A stretch of 64,000 nt of DNA from Trichosporon coremiiforme (taxonomy: Eukaryota > Basidiomycota > Tremellomycetes > Trichosporonales > Trichosporonaceae): assembly GCA_039545355.1 (NCBI GenBank), contig BCJJ01000005.1, positions 867,008 to 931,007 of the forward strand. The letters are read 5' to 3'. The position numbers were made by a program, and so were the translations under genes. Positions 52,090-63,521 of this stretch are shown in pieces. The notes below the pieces were generated by a model, which made no database searches, was not told where the DNA came from, and was given only the letters and a program-made list of their open reading frames with translations. Position 1 is the stretch's first letter; each line of letters opens with the position of its first letter.

Positions 52090-55000
52090 CTAGTTGTCGT
52101 ACACGACGCGGCCGCCGACCCAGGCATAACGATAGTTGCCCTGGTACCAGTTGCGGAAGCTCTTGCGGTCGGCGATGCAGGGCAAGCTCGCCCAGCTGCC
52201 GCCGAGGACGGTGTAGTGCTTGCCGTCAAAGAAGTCGCTTGAGTAGCCGGGGTACAGCGTGCTCTGCTCATAGACGTCGAAGGGCATGAAGGGCGTCGAA
52301 GTCCACTCCCACACGCCGCCGTTGTGGCCATGGCACTCCTCGTGCTCGTTTGTAGTGAGTGTAGCCGGAACAGGGTGCCAATTCTTGAAGCCCGTGTTCG
52401 CCTTCAGGCCAGTGGGGCGGGGACCCTCGGGAGTCTCCCAGAGAGCACGAAGCTCGGCCTCGGTCGGCAGGCGGCCGCCCTTCCACTCGGCGAAGGCGGC
52501 GATCTCGTCGCGGCTCGCCATCAAGGGCCAAGCGCCGGCGTACTTCATCGAAACGGGGCCATAGACGGTGCGCACCGACCACTCGTCGCCGTCACGGACC
52601 CAGCTTGCCGGGGCGGTAATCGCAGTGAGACCAGCGAGGCGGCCGGTCTTCTCGAGGTAGGCAAGATACTCATTGTTGGTGATGGGGAGAGCGTCGGCCC
52701 TAAAGGCGGCCACACGCTCGACATGCTTGGGGTGCTCGCAGTCCCAGCCAAACTCCTGGTTGGGGTCGAGGGGCTTCGAGTCCTCAGACTCGGGGTCATC
52801 ATGACCGAGCGTCACCTCAGTGGCGGGGACATCTATGACGGTCTTGGCGCCGTTCTTCTTCGTCTTGGTAGCGGCCTCAGCCCAGTGGCGAGAGAGGACC
52901 TCCCAGTCGGGCTCAGGTCCAGGAGGAAGCGTGAGAGGCGACTGCAGGAGCATGTACAGGAGCGTCTCGGCGTGCATCGCCTCGTGCTCGTAGGCCATGA
53001 AGATGCTGCGCGCCTCGCGGCGGGTGAGGGGGCGCTTGTCTGCCTCATCATAGAGGGTACGGAGGCGCTGGCGGACGTTGTTGCGGAAGGTAAGAATCTC
53101 GTCAAGCGAGGGCCAGTCCTCAGGCCGGGTGGGAACCTCGGAGTGAGAGTGGATCTGGCTGGGGTCGTCGACGTCGGGGTCGATGCCGCGCTCGAAGATG
53201 TCCTTGAAGTAGGTGGGCTCAGACGGGCCACCAGGGAGGAGGCGGGTCAGGTAGATGTCCAGGAACGTGGGGATGTGACCGAGGTAAAACAGGCAGATGT
53301 GGCGCAGGTCAATCGGCTTCTGGTGCAGCATCGCGGGAGGGATCATGTCCAGCGTGATGTGGTCCCACATGCGCCACATGGCCTGCCACTCGTCCCAAGT
53401 GGGGACGGTGGATCCGAGCGGGCGCTCGACAGCGCTGCCGGTGAAGCGGACGTCGGGGCGCTCAAGCAGCCACAGGCGGTACTCGCTGTCGGGCGCCTTC
53501 CACGAGTCGATGACACGCAGGTCAGCCTGGTTGAACATGTCCAGAGCCTCGGGGACGGAGTACTGAGCAAGTTAGCTCTGCGGCATACTGCGGCTCACCT
53601 TGTAGCTCCATTCAATCTGGAGAAGCTCGTCCTTAGCGAGCTCGACATCTTCGTTGTGCTCGGGCAAGTGGATCTTCTGGTCCTTCTTAGAACGGAAGTA
53701 CGCCTCGTGGCGACCTACAGTGTCAGTGCTGATCCGACAAGCGAGGGCCGAAGCCTAGAGACTCACCGAGCTTCTCGTTGTAGCGCCCAACAAACTCGAC
53801 AGTGCGCTCATCGTCGGTTTTGGGCATGGGAAGGCCAAGTTCGTGAAGCGCGACGTCCCAGCCGTGCTCCTCGAAGGCGCGGGTGTGACCGGAAGGGTCG
53901 TTGTACGCTGCCTCGATCTTACGACGGCCCTCAGGTCCGGGGGCGGGGCGGCCGTCGAGGCCGAGGAGAATCGTGTCACCCTGCTTCACAGGGATCGACT
54001 TGAGGAACGCGACGGCCGCGTCGCGCTCGAAGTTACCGAGCGACGAACCGAGGAACATGACGTGCAGCGGGCGGGGCGCGTCTGAACCACTGTCGACGCT
54101 GGACGCCGGACCGGACGCGAAGTGACTCTGAGCGCCAAGAGTCTCAAGCTTGCCGGGAAGCTTGTCGGAGGTCTCGGACGGGGTAGTCACGGGCTCGTCG
54201 CCCTCAACCACCGAGGGAGGAAGGGGCGTCGTGTCGAGCATAGGCGTCATGAGGTCATGACTGAGCGTCGACGCAGGCGACATGGCGATGCCGGGCTCCT
54301 CCTCCGAGATATCGGGAGAGCGCTGGCCAGAGCTGAGAGCGGCGAGACCGCCGTCACGGACAAGCTCAAGGCCGGCAAAGTAGTCGGCATGGAGACCAAC
54401 GCTGCTGATGCGGCCGCTGAAGGCGGGGCCGAACTGGTCATCCATCTGGCCGAGGACACGCTCAAGCTCTGGGCGAGAGAGGTCGAGCGCGTGGTAAGTC
54501 ACGGGCGGGTTAGTGCTCTCGGGCACAGTGTCCGCGACGGCGGTGAGGAAGTGAGCGGTCTTGCGGAGGGCACCGGCACCTAACTCGACGATGTCCCAAC
54601 CAGCGTCGACGCCGGAGGCGAGGCCTTCCTCGCCGTTGACACCGTTATTCCACTTGCCCAGGGCAGCATCGCCCCAGCGGGCCGGCTTCCACCGGGCCCG
54701 AGGAACATGACGTCGATGCGACCGGTCGTCCTTGTCTTTAGACGGGAACCTCATGGCACCGGTGATCTCATTGCCGTGATTCTTGATCAGGTTGAGCTCG
54801 TCCGCAAACAGGTAGTACTCGGGGGCGGACGAGGTAATGCCGTCGTACAGGCTAAGGAATGAGTCAGCCAAATTAGGGAAGGGAAGGCTGACTGAGTCAA
54901 CTCACCGCAAGCCCTTCTCAGAATAGAGCACGACGGTGGGCACGGAGCGACGGTACGACCAACGCTTGTCCTCCTCGGTATCGCCGGGGACGACGGGTTT

Positions 55001-55102
55001 CTCGGTGCCAAGGAGGCTACGCTCGATTTGGTCGCGAAGCGACTCTGGAGGCGTGTTGGTGGCGCTCACTGCGGGCAGCGTGTAGATGTGGCTCGCTGAC
55101 AT
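52090..55102 (-). CDS. EGT1: Ergothioneine biosynthesis protein Egt1 (EgtD-EgtB fusion, 956 aa)
   Basis: Exons 55102-54906, 54851-53767, 53714-53599 and 53562-52090 (introns of 54, 52 and 36 nt) give 956 residues. The N-terminal part is a histidine methyltransferase of the EgtD type (LYDGITSSAPEYYLFADEL, VELGAGALRKT, VMFLGSSLGNFERD). After a linker come a DinB-type iron-binding region with AYEHEAMHAETLLYML (HX3HXE) and a C-terminal formylglycine-generating-enzyme-like sulfoxide synthase domain (GRLPTEAELRALWETP, GGVWEWTSTPF, VLGGSWASLPCIADRKSFRNW). It trimethylates histidine to hercynine and couples it to cysteine with oxygen, the first steps to the antioxidant ergothioneine. A Ser/Thr-rich insertion interrupts the methyltransferase. 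The C-S lyase Egt2 is not in the window. Confidence 0.93.
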
Positions 55103-57227
55103 GGCGGGTGGGTGATGTGAAGGAAGGCAGTGCCGTTGAGATGCTTGGGCTTTACAAAGAACGTTGGCGGTCGCTGGCTGGTTGAGCAGCTCTGGGGAAG
55201 AGGGAAGAGGTGGTGTTAGCCTGAGGAAAGAAGGCGAAGGCTGAAGCAGACGAGGAGAGAAACGTGTTACAGTTCCAATCAATCAACATGGACGGACACC
55301 TGTTGCCCGGTGGACAGGGCATACGGCCCGGACAAGACGCTCCGGACACCCGGGATGCCCAGGATGCATGACACAAGGTTGAGGCTAAGATGCGGTCATC
55401 GGCACTGGGTTTGTCGCCGGATCTCGACTCGGTCCCATCGCAGGCACACTTGTAATTTAGCAGCTATCAGCGTGGGCACGGGGACATGGCTAGGCATGAG
55501 AGCAGAGGCATGAAGGGGACATGGAACGGAGTTAGGCGCCTGATAATGCATGAGGTGACCGATTGTTCCTCTCGTCTCAGCGGCTGGCAGCGCCTGACAA
55601 CCGACTCGGTGCGCAGTGACTGAGGCAATCCGCATGTGACGTAATGCAATTGTCGCCCCATTCCCCACGGAGTCACGGCGAACATCGGTTCACCGGTCCA
55701 CTCAGCCACCGATTTCGACCTCGCAGCACCACAGACGTCAGGCATCAGGCGTCACAGGCAATGGCCGGGACATCAGCTACCACATCGCTCGTCCGGAAGG
55801 GCCGTGGACGAGTGAGAACGAGTTTCATGGGCATTCCAAATTCCGGGTCCGAGACGGAACGAGGGTCCTTTTGAGCCCTTGTCGGCGGGCTGGTCGGTGG
55901 GCTTCAGACCCCAGTGACGAGGCGACTGCTGCGGGGCCGTTGCTCTCGGCGGGTAATCGCCAAGGACGTGGGCAGGGTCAAGGCGGATCATGTGAACATA
56001 CCGTTCAATCCAGATCGATCGTCAGACGTCCACTCATCTCGAAACGAGACAGATCAACGATGTACGACCCACCCAGCGTTCTTTTATTCACGACCGACTA
56101 CAGATAATAATCGATGGCGTGCTCACTACTTTATCTTATCGTCTTCTGTTGGAAAACAACACCACGTTCTCGGCTATCAACCACAAGCCATAGAACGCTG
56201 TACATATAAGACAGCGCAGACTGCGTCTCGAACGCCGCATGCATGCAAAGTCACAGTAGTCACGAGTGGCAGCGCCCTCGGGTATAATGCGCGACAACCT
56301 TCTGCTCGGGCTCAATTGGGCCCCCAGACAGGAGGCACCCAGCTCCTCACTGAGAGCACTTGCGGCGCTAGCGCCCAGAGCGGCTGGGCTCAGTGCCTTC
56401 GACTTCGATGACCAGTCTTCTATCTTGCTCCCAGGAGAAATATCGAATGTCCATCCTTTGGCTCTTATACCAAGGTGTCCCCTGAGTAACTAACTCTGCT
56501 TGGGGTGGGTCATGATTACACGAAGTGATGCGCGTGACTCTGAGAGAACGGGATGCCTCGGACCTATTTTGGAAGGCAGCCGACTGACCAGTCATGGATC
56601 GCATCTGCTAGTTGTGCTCATTTTCCTTTATCTCCCCTCTCCCCCGCTTTTTCCAGATGGCATTGATCGGTCACTTCTTCGAGATATTCAGGCACCTCCC
56701 GAAAACACAAAAAGCCAGGCTAAGGAGTAACTGAATACTCTCTTGACGAGAGTGGGATTCGAACCCACGTCCGAAGACTGCGGAGATGATTTGAGTCACC
56801 TTAACACAGCGCCTTAGACCGCTCGGCCATCTCGCCCACGAAAATTATGTGCCTCTACCAGAACATGAGCATCCCAAAGCGAAATCGCAACAGTTGGTAC
56901 TTCTGCATCTCAGGATTGCAGGAAGTCGTGTACAGTTGCTGAAGAAACTAAACATGATCCGTTTATTGAGAAAGAGAATCGCACAGAAGAGCGCGGACGT
57001 GGAAGTAAGGAATGGGTGCCAATCTGAAACGCACGGGAGCTAATTGAGTTTAGTGGCGACGTGCAGTGTTAACGTGTTCGAGATCTGCGGCGGTGCATGT
57101 TGTGTTGGTGCTGTTACAGGTCCACGTCTCGCGGGTGCATGCATCGGTATCTAAGAAAAGGGTATGTGCTTGTGCGATGATCGATGAACAGGTGCTAATA
57201 CTTCTTGTTCTGCGTGTTGCAGTCTAT
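55103..57227. other. Intergenic region carrying a tRNA gene
   Basis: About 2.1 kb: the Egt1 promoter and C/T-rich leader at the left, a tRNA-Leu gene at 56744-56836, and the 3' flank of Sec63. Remaining frames are short and lack domains. Confidence 0.5.
56744..56836 (-). tRNA. tRNA-Leu (AAG) with intron, copy 2
   Basis: Identical over all 93 bases to the copy at 45913-46005, with anticodon AAG at 56802-56800 and the same 15-nt intron. About 20 bp of the 3' trailer (GGAGTAACTGAATACTCTC on +) is also nearly the same, but the 5' flank is not. AAAAA near 56709 on + supplies a terminator T run. Confidence 0.92.
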
Positions 57228-59440
57228 CTACTCTTCGTCACTAGTGTCCACATTGATGGGGCGGCCGCCGCGCGACCGCGGCTTTGCCGGGCCTTCCTCA
57301 TCACTCGATGTATCCGTGTCGGTTTCGTACTCGCTCTCGTCGTCGTAGCCGTGAACGGCCGAAGGCTTGACCTTCTCGCCGCGCATCATGGCCATCTGGC
57401 CTGCCAGGGTGTCCTCCTCGGGCTCGGAGATGTCGTCATCTGAGTCATCCGAGACCTCAGGAGGGTCCTGAACGCGAAGCATCACGGGCTTCTGCACGTC
57501 GGCTCCAACAAGCGAGTCGCTGATGAAGTGAGCGACGAAGGAGTAGAGGTTGGCCTGGGGAGGGGCCTGGAACTGGAGCTTGAACTCCTTGAACTCGCCG
57601 GGAGTTCCGTCGGGGTTGGGGAGGGGAATCTCGCTGTTGCGGGTTGGCTGAACAATAACCTTGTTGAGCTTCGAGTCGCCGAGGAGCACGTGGTAGCGGG
57701 GAACACGGTTACCAGGCCATCGGGGGGCGTGAAGGTATCCGGCAGTGATAGGCTTGCTCGACTTCGCCGACTTGGAGACAAGAGACTTCTCGTCGGCGGT
57801 AATCGCCTTGCCGTTGGCTTTGATGGCGGGGACAGGATAGGTGAAGCGGGCCTTGTAGTTGAGCGACACGATGGATCCAGGAGGAACAATCTTCTCGTCC
57901 TCGACCCTGAACTCGACGTCCTTGATCTCCAACCGGGGCCAAGTCTTCGCAACCTTGCGCGCCACGTCCAATCCCTTCACATCTGCCGCGAGCCACTTTT
58001 CCAGCCAGCGCTGGCCCTCGGCACCGGTGGTGATAGCCATGTCCTGAGCCTCCTCAAGAGAAATGCCGGGGAACTGAGCGAGCCCCGACACGCCCATTGG
58101 AATGCCCTGGGCGAGGGCAGACTGCAGGCGAAGGCACATCAGAGAGCAATTGAGCCAGTTGTGGGCGAGAGCGATGTTCGAGAGGGCGTGGATCAGGGGC
58201 GGGGTGGCACGGAGGACCTCAAGCTGCTCCTCCTCCAGCTCGGGGTCGAGCTTCAGGCGGAAGAGCTGAGCCCAGAGGAGAGCGCGGGCACGGCGTCCCA
58301 CTGCGGTAGTAACAGACGCTCGGGAGTCGCGGGACATAGTAGGGTCCTCCTCAATACCGAGCTCCTTGCGCTTCTCGTCCAGAACGTTCTCAAGCTCCTC
58401 AATCTTCGCCTGGCGCTCCTTGCGAGCCTTCTTGCCGCCCTTCGCCTTCTTGCCGAGGATGGGAACGTACTCCAGCGCGGAGGACAGGATGGTGACAAGG
58501 GACAGGAAGTCAGTGTCCTCTCGAAGCTGATGGAAGAAGAGCTCAGCAGTGCCGTTGAGAACGCCGTCACGGGTAAGGCTACGCTGGCGGAACCACCAGC
58601 GGCCGACGAGCCAAGGAATACCGAATCCGAGGACCAGACCGTACGCAAGCAGAACGAGAGCCTGGCTGTTGCCCTCAACGACCCACTTGGGAATGGCGAT
58701 CTTGTCCTCGCGCTGTTGAGGCCCATCCGGGTTGCCGTACTTCTGCAAGTTCTCACGCGTGGCCTCATCGGTGAGAGCCTTGTAGGCCTTGGTGATGTCA
58801 ACGAACTTGGACTCGGCCATCTCCATCGTCTCGTTGGCACCGAGCTTAATCTTGTCAGGGTGGCTGCACGTCAGCAAATGTCCCATCAACAGCGACCTAC
58901 AATTTCAGAGAAAGCTTCTTGTAATGCTTCTTAATCTGCTTCTCCGACGAGCTGGTCGACAGTCCCAGGATCTCGAACGGGTCGTAGATGGAAAGCTCCG
59001 GAAGCGGCGGCGCATGGTAAAGGTTGTACGCCAGGTAAGCGAACAGGGCCCAGCCCAAAAGGAGAGGAAGAACGCGCTTAGTCAAGCGCTTCCTGTGCTT
59101 GATACTTCGCAGCCGCTTCACTCGAATAGTGTTGTCGCGGCATTCTGTACATGTGCACAGGGACTTGATCGAAGTGTCTGTGGGTTGGACACCGAAACAA
59201 TAACAATCGAGCGCGCAGAACGGAGGTGTTGGCACATCAGTGAAGAAAGGTTGCGGGCGCCGAGATTCCAGTGGGAAGGAGACGTGTCAGTGGATGCTGC
59301 AGACGGACGGCGAATCGTGACTCACCTGTAGGTTCTGTGCGGAGGGTGTAGAAGGTCGCTGGAATGAGGATGAGGCCGAGGCAGGTGACGCCGAAGTACG
59401 AGGCGAGCGACCCCGATTCGTCGTAGGAGATGCCCGGCAT
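57228..59440 (-). CDS. SEC63: ER translocation protein Sec63 (664 aa)
   Basis: Exons 59440-59326, 59144-58901 and 58863-57228 give 664 residues, close to yeast Sec63 (663). Three transmembrane segments are visible: YFGVTCLGLILIPATFYTL near the start, VLPLLLGWALFAYLAYNLYH, and LVLLAYGLVLGFGIPWLVG. Between the second and third lies a lumenal J domain (YDPFEILGLSTSSSEKQIKK, then HPDKIKLG with the HPD motif, which is split by the second intron). The cytosolic part is a Brl domain pair and ends in a strongly acidic tail (SDDSDDDISEPEEDT) that binds Sec62. It recruits Kar2/BiP to the Sec61 channel for post-translational import. The first intron (181 nt) uses a distal acceptor that keeps TECRDNTIRVKRLR in frame. 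It is divergent from Cox13. Confidence 0.93.
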
Positions 59441-59833
59441 CGTATGCCCAGGCTCTTAGCTGTGGGAGATGAAGGTGATGAAGGAGTGTGTTGGAATACG
59501 GGAGTTGGTTGTCGATCCGAAACGCAAAGACGTGGCCCGCCCGCAACCTGCGACACGCTTGCCTCAAACGTACGTGGCGGCGCTCACCTCATCGTTTTCG
59601 GGAGCTTATCCGGGCCTCCCGTCAGTGGGACCACGAGTGCCACAAGCGAGCCGCTCCCATATTACCGTCACCATGCAGGGGCGCTCACCCAGGAAGGATG
59701 GCTCCGAATCCATCCGCCAGGTTATGCATGGAGCTCCCGCGGATTGGCTCGCTGCTCGTCGCCAACTGAGAACACCTCGTTACTGCATTGCTGCTTGTCT
59801 ACATCTCACCACTCTTCCTCCTAGCCGACCACA
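59441..59833. promoter_or_regulatory. Divergent promoter, Sec63 and Cox13
   Basis: These 393 bp separate the two start codons. The Cox13 side ends in a C/T-rich leader. No specific factor site is claimed. Confidence 0.5.
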
Positions 59834-60560
59834 ATGCTCCGCGCCACCCGCCCCGCTACCCTCGTCGCCCGCCAGGCTCGCCTCTACTCGACCAAGGCCG
59901 AGCAGACCCTCGCCAACGAGTTCACTTCGGAGCGCGCTGCTACTGCTGCCCACGCCAAGCGTGCGTATCATGAATCGACTCTCCTTCGATCAACCACTCG
60001 TCCGGCATAATTCGCGTTTGCGACCGGCGCCTGACATTGGGGAGAGCCGACTCGACAGTCCTACGCCTTTGGACGAGCGCTAACCCTGCACAGAGACCAC
60101 CGAGCTCTGGAAGAAGATCTCGTATGTCTATTTCGGCGAACATTCCACTAAGCCGACGTCACAAGGACACGCTCGCTAACATTCAGCTTCTTCGTCTGCA
60201 TCCCCGCCTGCATCGCCGGTGGCTGGTGGACCTACAAGCTCGAGTCTGACCACGAGCACCACCTCGAGCACATCCGTCAGGAGAACGGCGGCCACCTCCC
60301 CGCTCCCCCCGCCTACGAGTACCTCAACGTGCGGTGAGTGTGATCCCAGCAGGACCATGCGATATTGTCCAACCTGCAGCGCACGAGAATAGAACAGCAA
60401 ATACTGCTTGCTACGCCTAGGTCCCCTGCCGCTTGGATTTGTTGATTGGACCCGAGCTATGAGCTTGACTAACACCCTCAGCACCAAGCCCTTCCCCTGG
60501 GGAATGCAGTCGCTCTTCTTCAACCCTGAGGTCAACACCCCCGCTGGCGCTGAGGAGTAA
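59834..60560 (+). CDS. COX13: Cytochrome c oxidase subunit VIa (126 aa)
   Basis: Exons 59834-59960, 60094-60121, 60187-60333 and 60482-60560 give 126 residues, close to yeast Cox13 (129). The first 20 residues (MLRATRPATLVARQARLYST) are a classic mitochondrial presequence. The mature part has ELWKKISFFVCIPACIAGGW, the single inner-membrane helix, followed by the intermembrane-space segment KLESDHEHHLEHI and the family ending YEYLNVRTKPFPWGMQSLFF. It is a small regulatory subunit of complex IV. Exon 2 is only 28 nt. Introns (133, 65 and 148 nt) are longer than the window norm. It converges with Med22. Confidence 0.93.
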
Positions 60561-61034
60561 GCACTGCAACGCGGCAATAATATTAAAATGCATGGATCTC
60601 AATTGTCATAAGACTTTTGATGGATGGACTTGGGAATGGACAGATGGAGCGCGGGCGGAGTCTTCGAAGGACGTTGATCGGAGGAGTGTGGACGCCGTGT
60701 GGACAAAGGAGATTACCAGAGGCGCGTTCAGCGCTCGGTGCTGTCAATGAGCGTTGATCTAGTAGTTTGTGAGGAGGCTCGAGGTGTTGCCGAATTGGAA
60801 TTGCGGCGTTCGCTGCTCGCGAGATTCCGGAAGACGCCATCGGAATAAGAACGGAGGCTTGAGCCAAGGCACGCGTTGTGACGTCGGTGATCTGCACAAG
60901 CTGCCTGATCAGTTCTGCACGGAATTGTCTCTCGCTGGCTGCAGGTCATATAGAAGCAGAAAGACGGCTGTCAGGTGTAATAGTGCATAGTGATACAAAG
61001 CGAAGTGCAACGAAGGTCTGGGAGAGCATGATCG
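60561..61034. other. Convergent 3' region
   Basis: About 474 bp between two convergent stop codons, with no supportable gene. Confidence 0.5.
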
Positions 61035-61823
61035 TCAGACCTCCTCGAACTCGTCCTCATCCTCGTCGTCAACGTCCATTGCCTCTGCTGGTTTCGTGGG
61101 CGAGCCATCCTTATTCGGTGATGTTGACGTCTGCTGTTTCTGGGCCGGCGCGTTCGGCGCGTCGCCTCCGTCGCCTTCCTCGTCGCCACTAGACTTGTCA
61201 CTGCCTGTTGGGGCAGAGTTGGCCCCGCCATCTCCGCCGACAAGGAGAGAGACACCCCGTCCAACATCCTTACGCAGCTTCTCGATCTCCTCCTTCACGC
61301 GGCGCGCCTCAGCGTCTCGTCGTCCAGCTGTCGCAACGTCGTCGCCGAGCAGCAGCGCCAGGCGCAGCTCGTGCGCCGTATCGCGCAGAGCACACGCGGA
61401 ACGAACAAGTGACGCCGTCTTCAGCTTCAGGTGCAGAGACGTCAGGTCGTGTGATGGCGGGTTTGTGCCGATCTGAGAGTCAGTTATGATGTCCGATACA
61501 GAAGCTGAGGCGTGCCGCAACCCATCCTGGATTAGCCTGACGGCCAAAGACAGCTGTGAAGGGTGGCAGTTCGCGGTGGGCCACCGTCCAGCTACGGCAG
61601 CGCACATCGATGCACTCACATTGGAGAGCTCCACGAGCTCCTGCAGTCCCTTCGCCATGTTTCCAACTTCCTCGTCCAACCGCTTGTTCCACGCCTCGTA
61701 CTGAGCCTCGAGCGGGTCCTTCCCGTCCTTGTCGAGAGCTATCCGTCCGCGGCCCACATTGGCAGTCGGGAGGGCGGACGGGTTGAAGGTGTCGTACTTT
61801 CGTCGTCCTGGCGGTCCGCTCAT
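61035..61823 (-). CDS. MED22: Mediator subunit 22 (Surf5/Srb6 family)
   Basis: The frame is open for 262 codons. The N-terminal half has the Med22 pattern: LEAQYEAWNKRLDEEVGNMA and KGLQELVELSN, then LKTASLVRSACALRDTAHEL and a coiled-coil helix (RRVKEEIEKLRKDVGRG). The tail is Ser/Gln-rich and ends very acidic (DVDDEDEDEFEEV). Inside the frame, 61619-61554 (66 nt) begins GTGAGT, ends TTCACAG and interrupts the helix with non-family Cys/Trp-rich residues; it is almost certainly an intron whose length is a multiple of three and that lacks a stop. A second segment, 61499-61473 (27 nt, GTATCG..TAACTGACTCTCAG), also looks spliced. With the first removed the protein is 240 aa. Med22 sits in the Mediator head module of RNA polymerase II. 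Confidence 0.82.
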   Translation of the reverse strand: MSGPPGRRKYDTFNPSALPTANVGRGRIALDKDGKDPLEAQYEAWNKRLDEEVGNMAKGLQELVELSNVSASMCAAVAGRWPTANCHPSQLSLAVRLIQDGLRHASASVSDIITDSQIGTNPPSHDLTSLHLKLKTASLVRSACALRDTAHELRLALLLGDDVATAGRRDAEARRVKEEIEKLRKDVGRGVSLLVGGDGGANSAPTGSDKSSGDEEGDGGDAPNAPAQKQQTSTSPNKDGSPTKPAEAMDVDDEDEDEFEEV

Positions 61824-62117
61824 GTTGGTCGGCTGTCCCTATCTCTAGTCGCGGGTCGCGATGCACTTGGTGGTGTGAAGTGCGGGATGTTGATGCGACT
61901 GTGACTTCGGGATGCATGTTCGAAGACGCGAGCAACGAGCCGCCATATCGTTAAAGGGACGGTTGGATAAGGCACGCGGGGGTGGAGGCCGTCCAGATGA
62001 CGGGATTGATGTTGTTCAGCGCCAGCCCCTTTCGTAGCAGGTCGGGGAACAACAACGCAGCCCAACGACAAAAGACGCAGACGTCCAGACTTCGGTACGT
62101 GGGCGTGCACTCATCCC
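61824..62117. promoter_or_regulatory. Divergent promoter, Med22 and RAD51 paralogue
   Basis: These 294 bp between two divergent start codons carry both promoters. No specific site is claimed. Confidence 0.5.
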
Positions 62118-63521
62118 ATGCTTCTCAAACGCCTGCAGCTTACTCCGCACTTGGCGTCCGTCGTGCCTCTCCTCGGTAGGTTTGGATAGTCCATCTGGCA
62201 TTAACCGTTCCCAGAGCCGGCTGTCCTGACGACGGATCAGGTGGTCCTGACCCCTCGCTCATCACTGCGCGAGACGATACTGGGAAACTGGAGGAAAGAG
62301 GAGCGGAACTCTCCTCATGCTGTTGCGGCGGTGAAAGCCCTTGACGGACTCATCACTGTCTGTCTACAGAACACAGGGGATGAGTTCGAGGTTCATTACG
62401 AATATGACCGGAAACAATGGAACGGCTTCGGCGTCATGGAGGACGTGTTTGAATCCTGGGATGGACGAGGAGTTTTGAGCATTGCTGGATCCAGGGGAAC
62501 TGCTAAGAGTGTAAGCTATTGGACCCCGGTTGGTAGCTGACGGCAGTTGCTGGCACTGCACGCCACATTGCGGATACTGATCGCCAATCCGGAGGCGACG
62601 GCGCATTGGATCGACACCGAGGGGTCCTTCAATGCTGCACGGGCAAAGGCTATATTGGGCTCCATGAACGCACCGGTAAGTGCAAGCTGAACTCCAGTAT
62701 TGACCGATCAGGACGGCGCGCTGGATCGCCTCGCAGTGACGCCGGCATTCACTCTTGAACCCGACTTCTTCGATGCCCTCTATGACCTGAGGGATAAGAA
62801 TCCGAGTGTGCTCGTTATCGACAACATTGCAACTCTGTTCAGGGACGGGCTAATGGGTGCGACATCACAGGGTAAGCCAAGGTGTGCCAGCGATAGCTCA
62901 CAATAGGTCATGCGGCGATGGTCGCGGCGATGGAAGAAGTGACTGCGCTCACTTACCGGAGTGGCATGCTCACTGTTGTAAGAAGCGCAGTTTGATCCAG
63001 CCACTCATTCGCAGCTCACGAATGCAACCGCTGCCAGCGGGATCCGGAATGAGCGCTCGGCGTTCTCTGCGTCCAAAACCAAGCCGTCCCTGGGTGTTTC
63101 ATACTCATTCACGAGTGACGTCGAGATTCTGCTCGAGAACTCCGCCAAGGTCTTCGGTCTCGTCGACGCGGGCGAGCGCCAACGCGCGCCGCAGCCTGGT
63201 GTCAGAGTCGTGATGGAAGTGCTGAAGAGCCGAGTGACGGTGAGACATCTGATAGACGGGGCACGAACGGGGCTAGGCTAATCTGCAGGAATCGGGGGCC
63301 TGGGCCATATTTGACACGGTACATTCTTTGCATCCTTAGCGCCGTTATTTTCGAACTGACGTCAGGATGGCATCAAGCTGTACGACATCGCAGCTGCTCC
63401 CCCGGAGAGCGAGGAGACTGTGTCGCGCTCCGCAGGCGCCCCGACTGGTCGCCCAACGCATGGTGGTTTGGCACAGACGCTCTCGCCAGCGATTTTTCCC
63501 CTTCAGGAGCGTCGTAAGTGA
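62118..63521 (+). CDS. RAD51 paralogue, RAD51D-like (374 aa, 8 exons)
   Basis: Exons 62118-62175, 62215-62510, 62547-62675, 62712-62871, 62907-62977, 63015-63239, 63289-63318 and 63366-63521 join in frame; introns are 35-49 nt. The N-terminus (MLLKRLQLTPHLASVVPLL) is a small helical domain. The RecA core shows Walker A as IAGSRGTAKSLLALHATLRI, a strand with HWIDTEGSF, Walker B as PSVLVIDNIATLF and a later LGVSYSFTSDVEILLENS. The arrangement resembles RAD51D, which supports RAD51 filament assembly in homologous recombination, but Rad55/Rad57/XRCC2-type paralogues cannot be excluded. The Walker A glycine before Lys is Ala (TAKS), so ATP use may be weak. A perfect GTAAGT sits five codons before the stop at 63514, so the last residues may differ by splicing. 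Confidence 0.8.
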
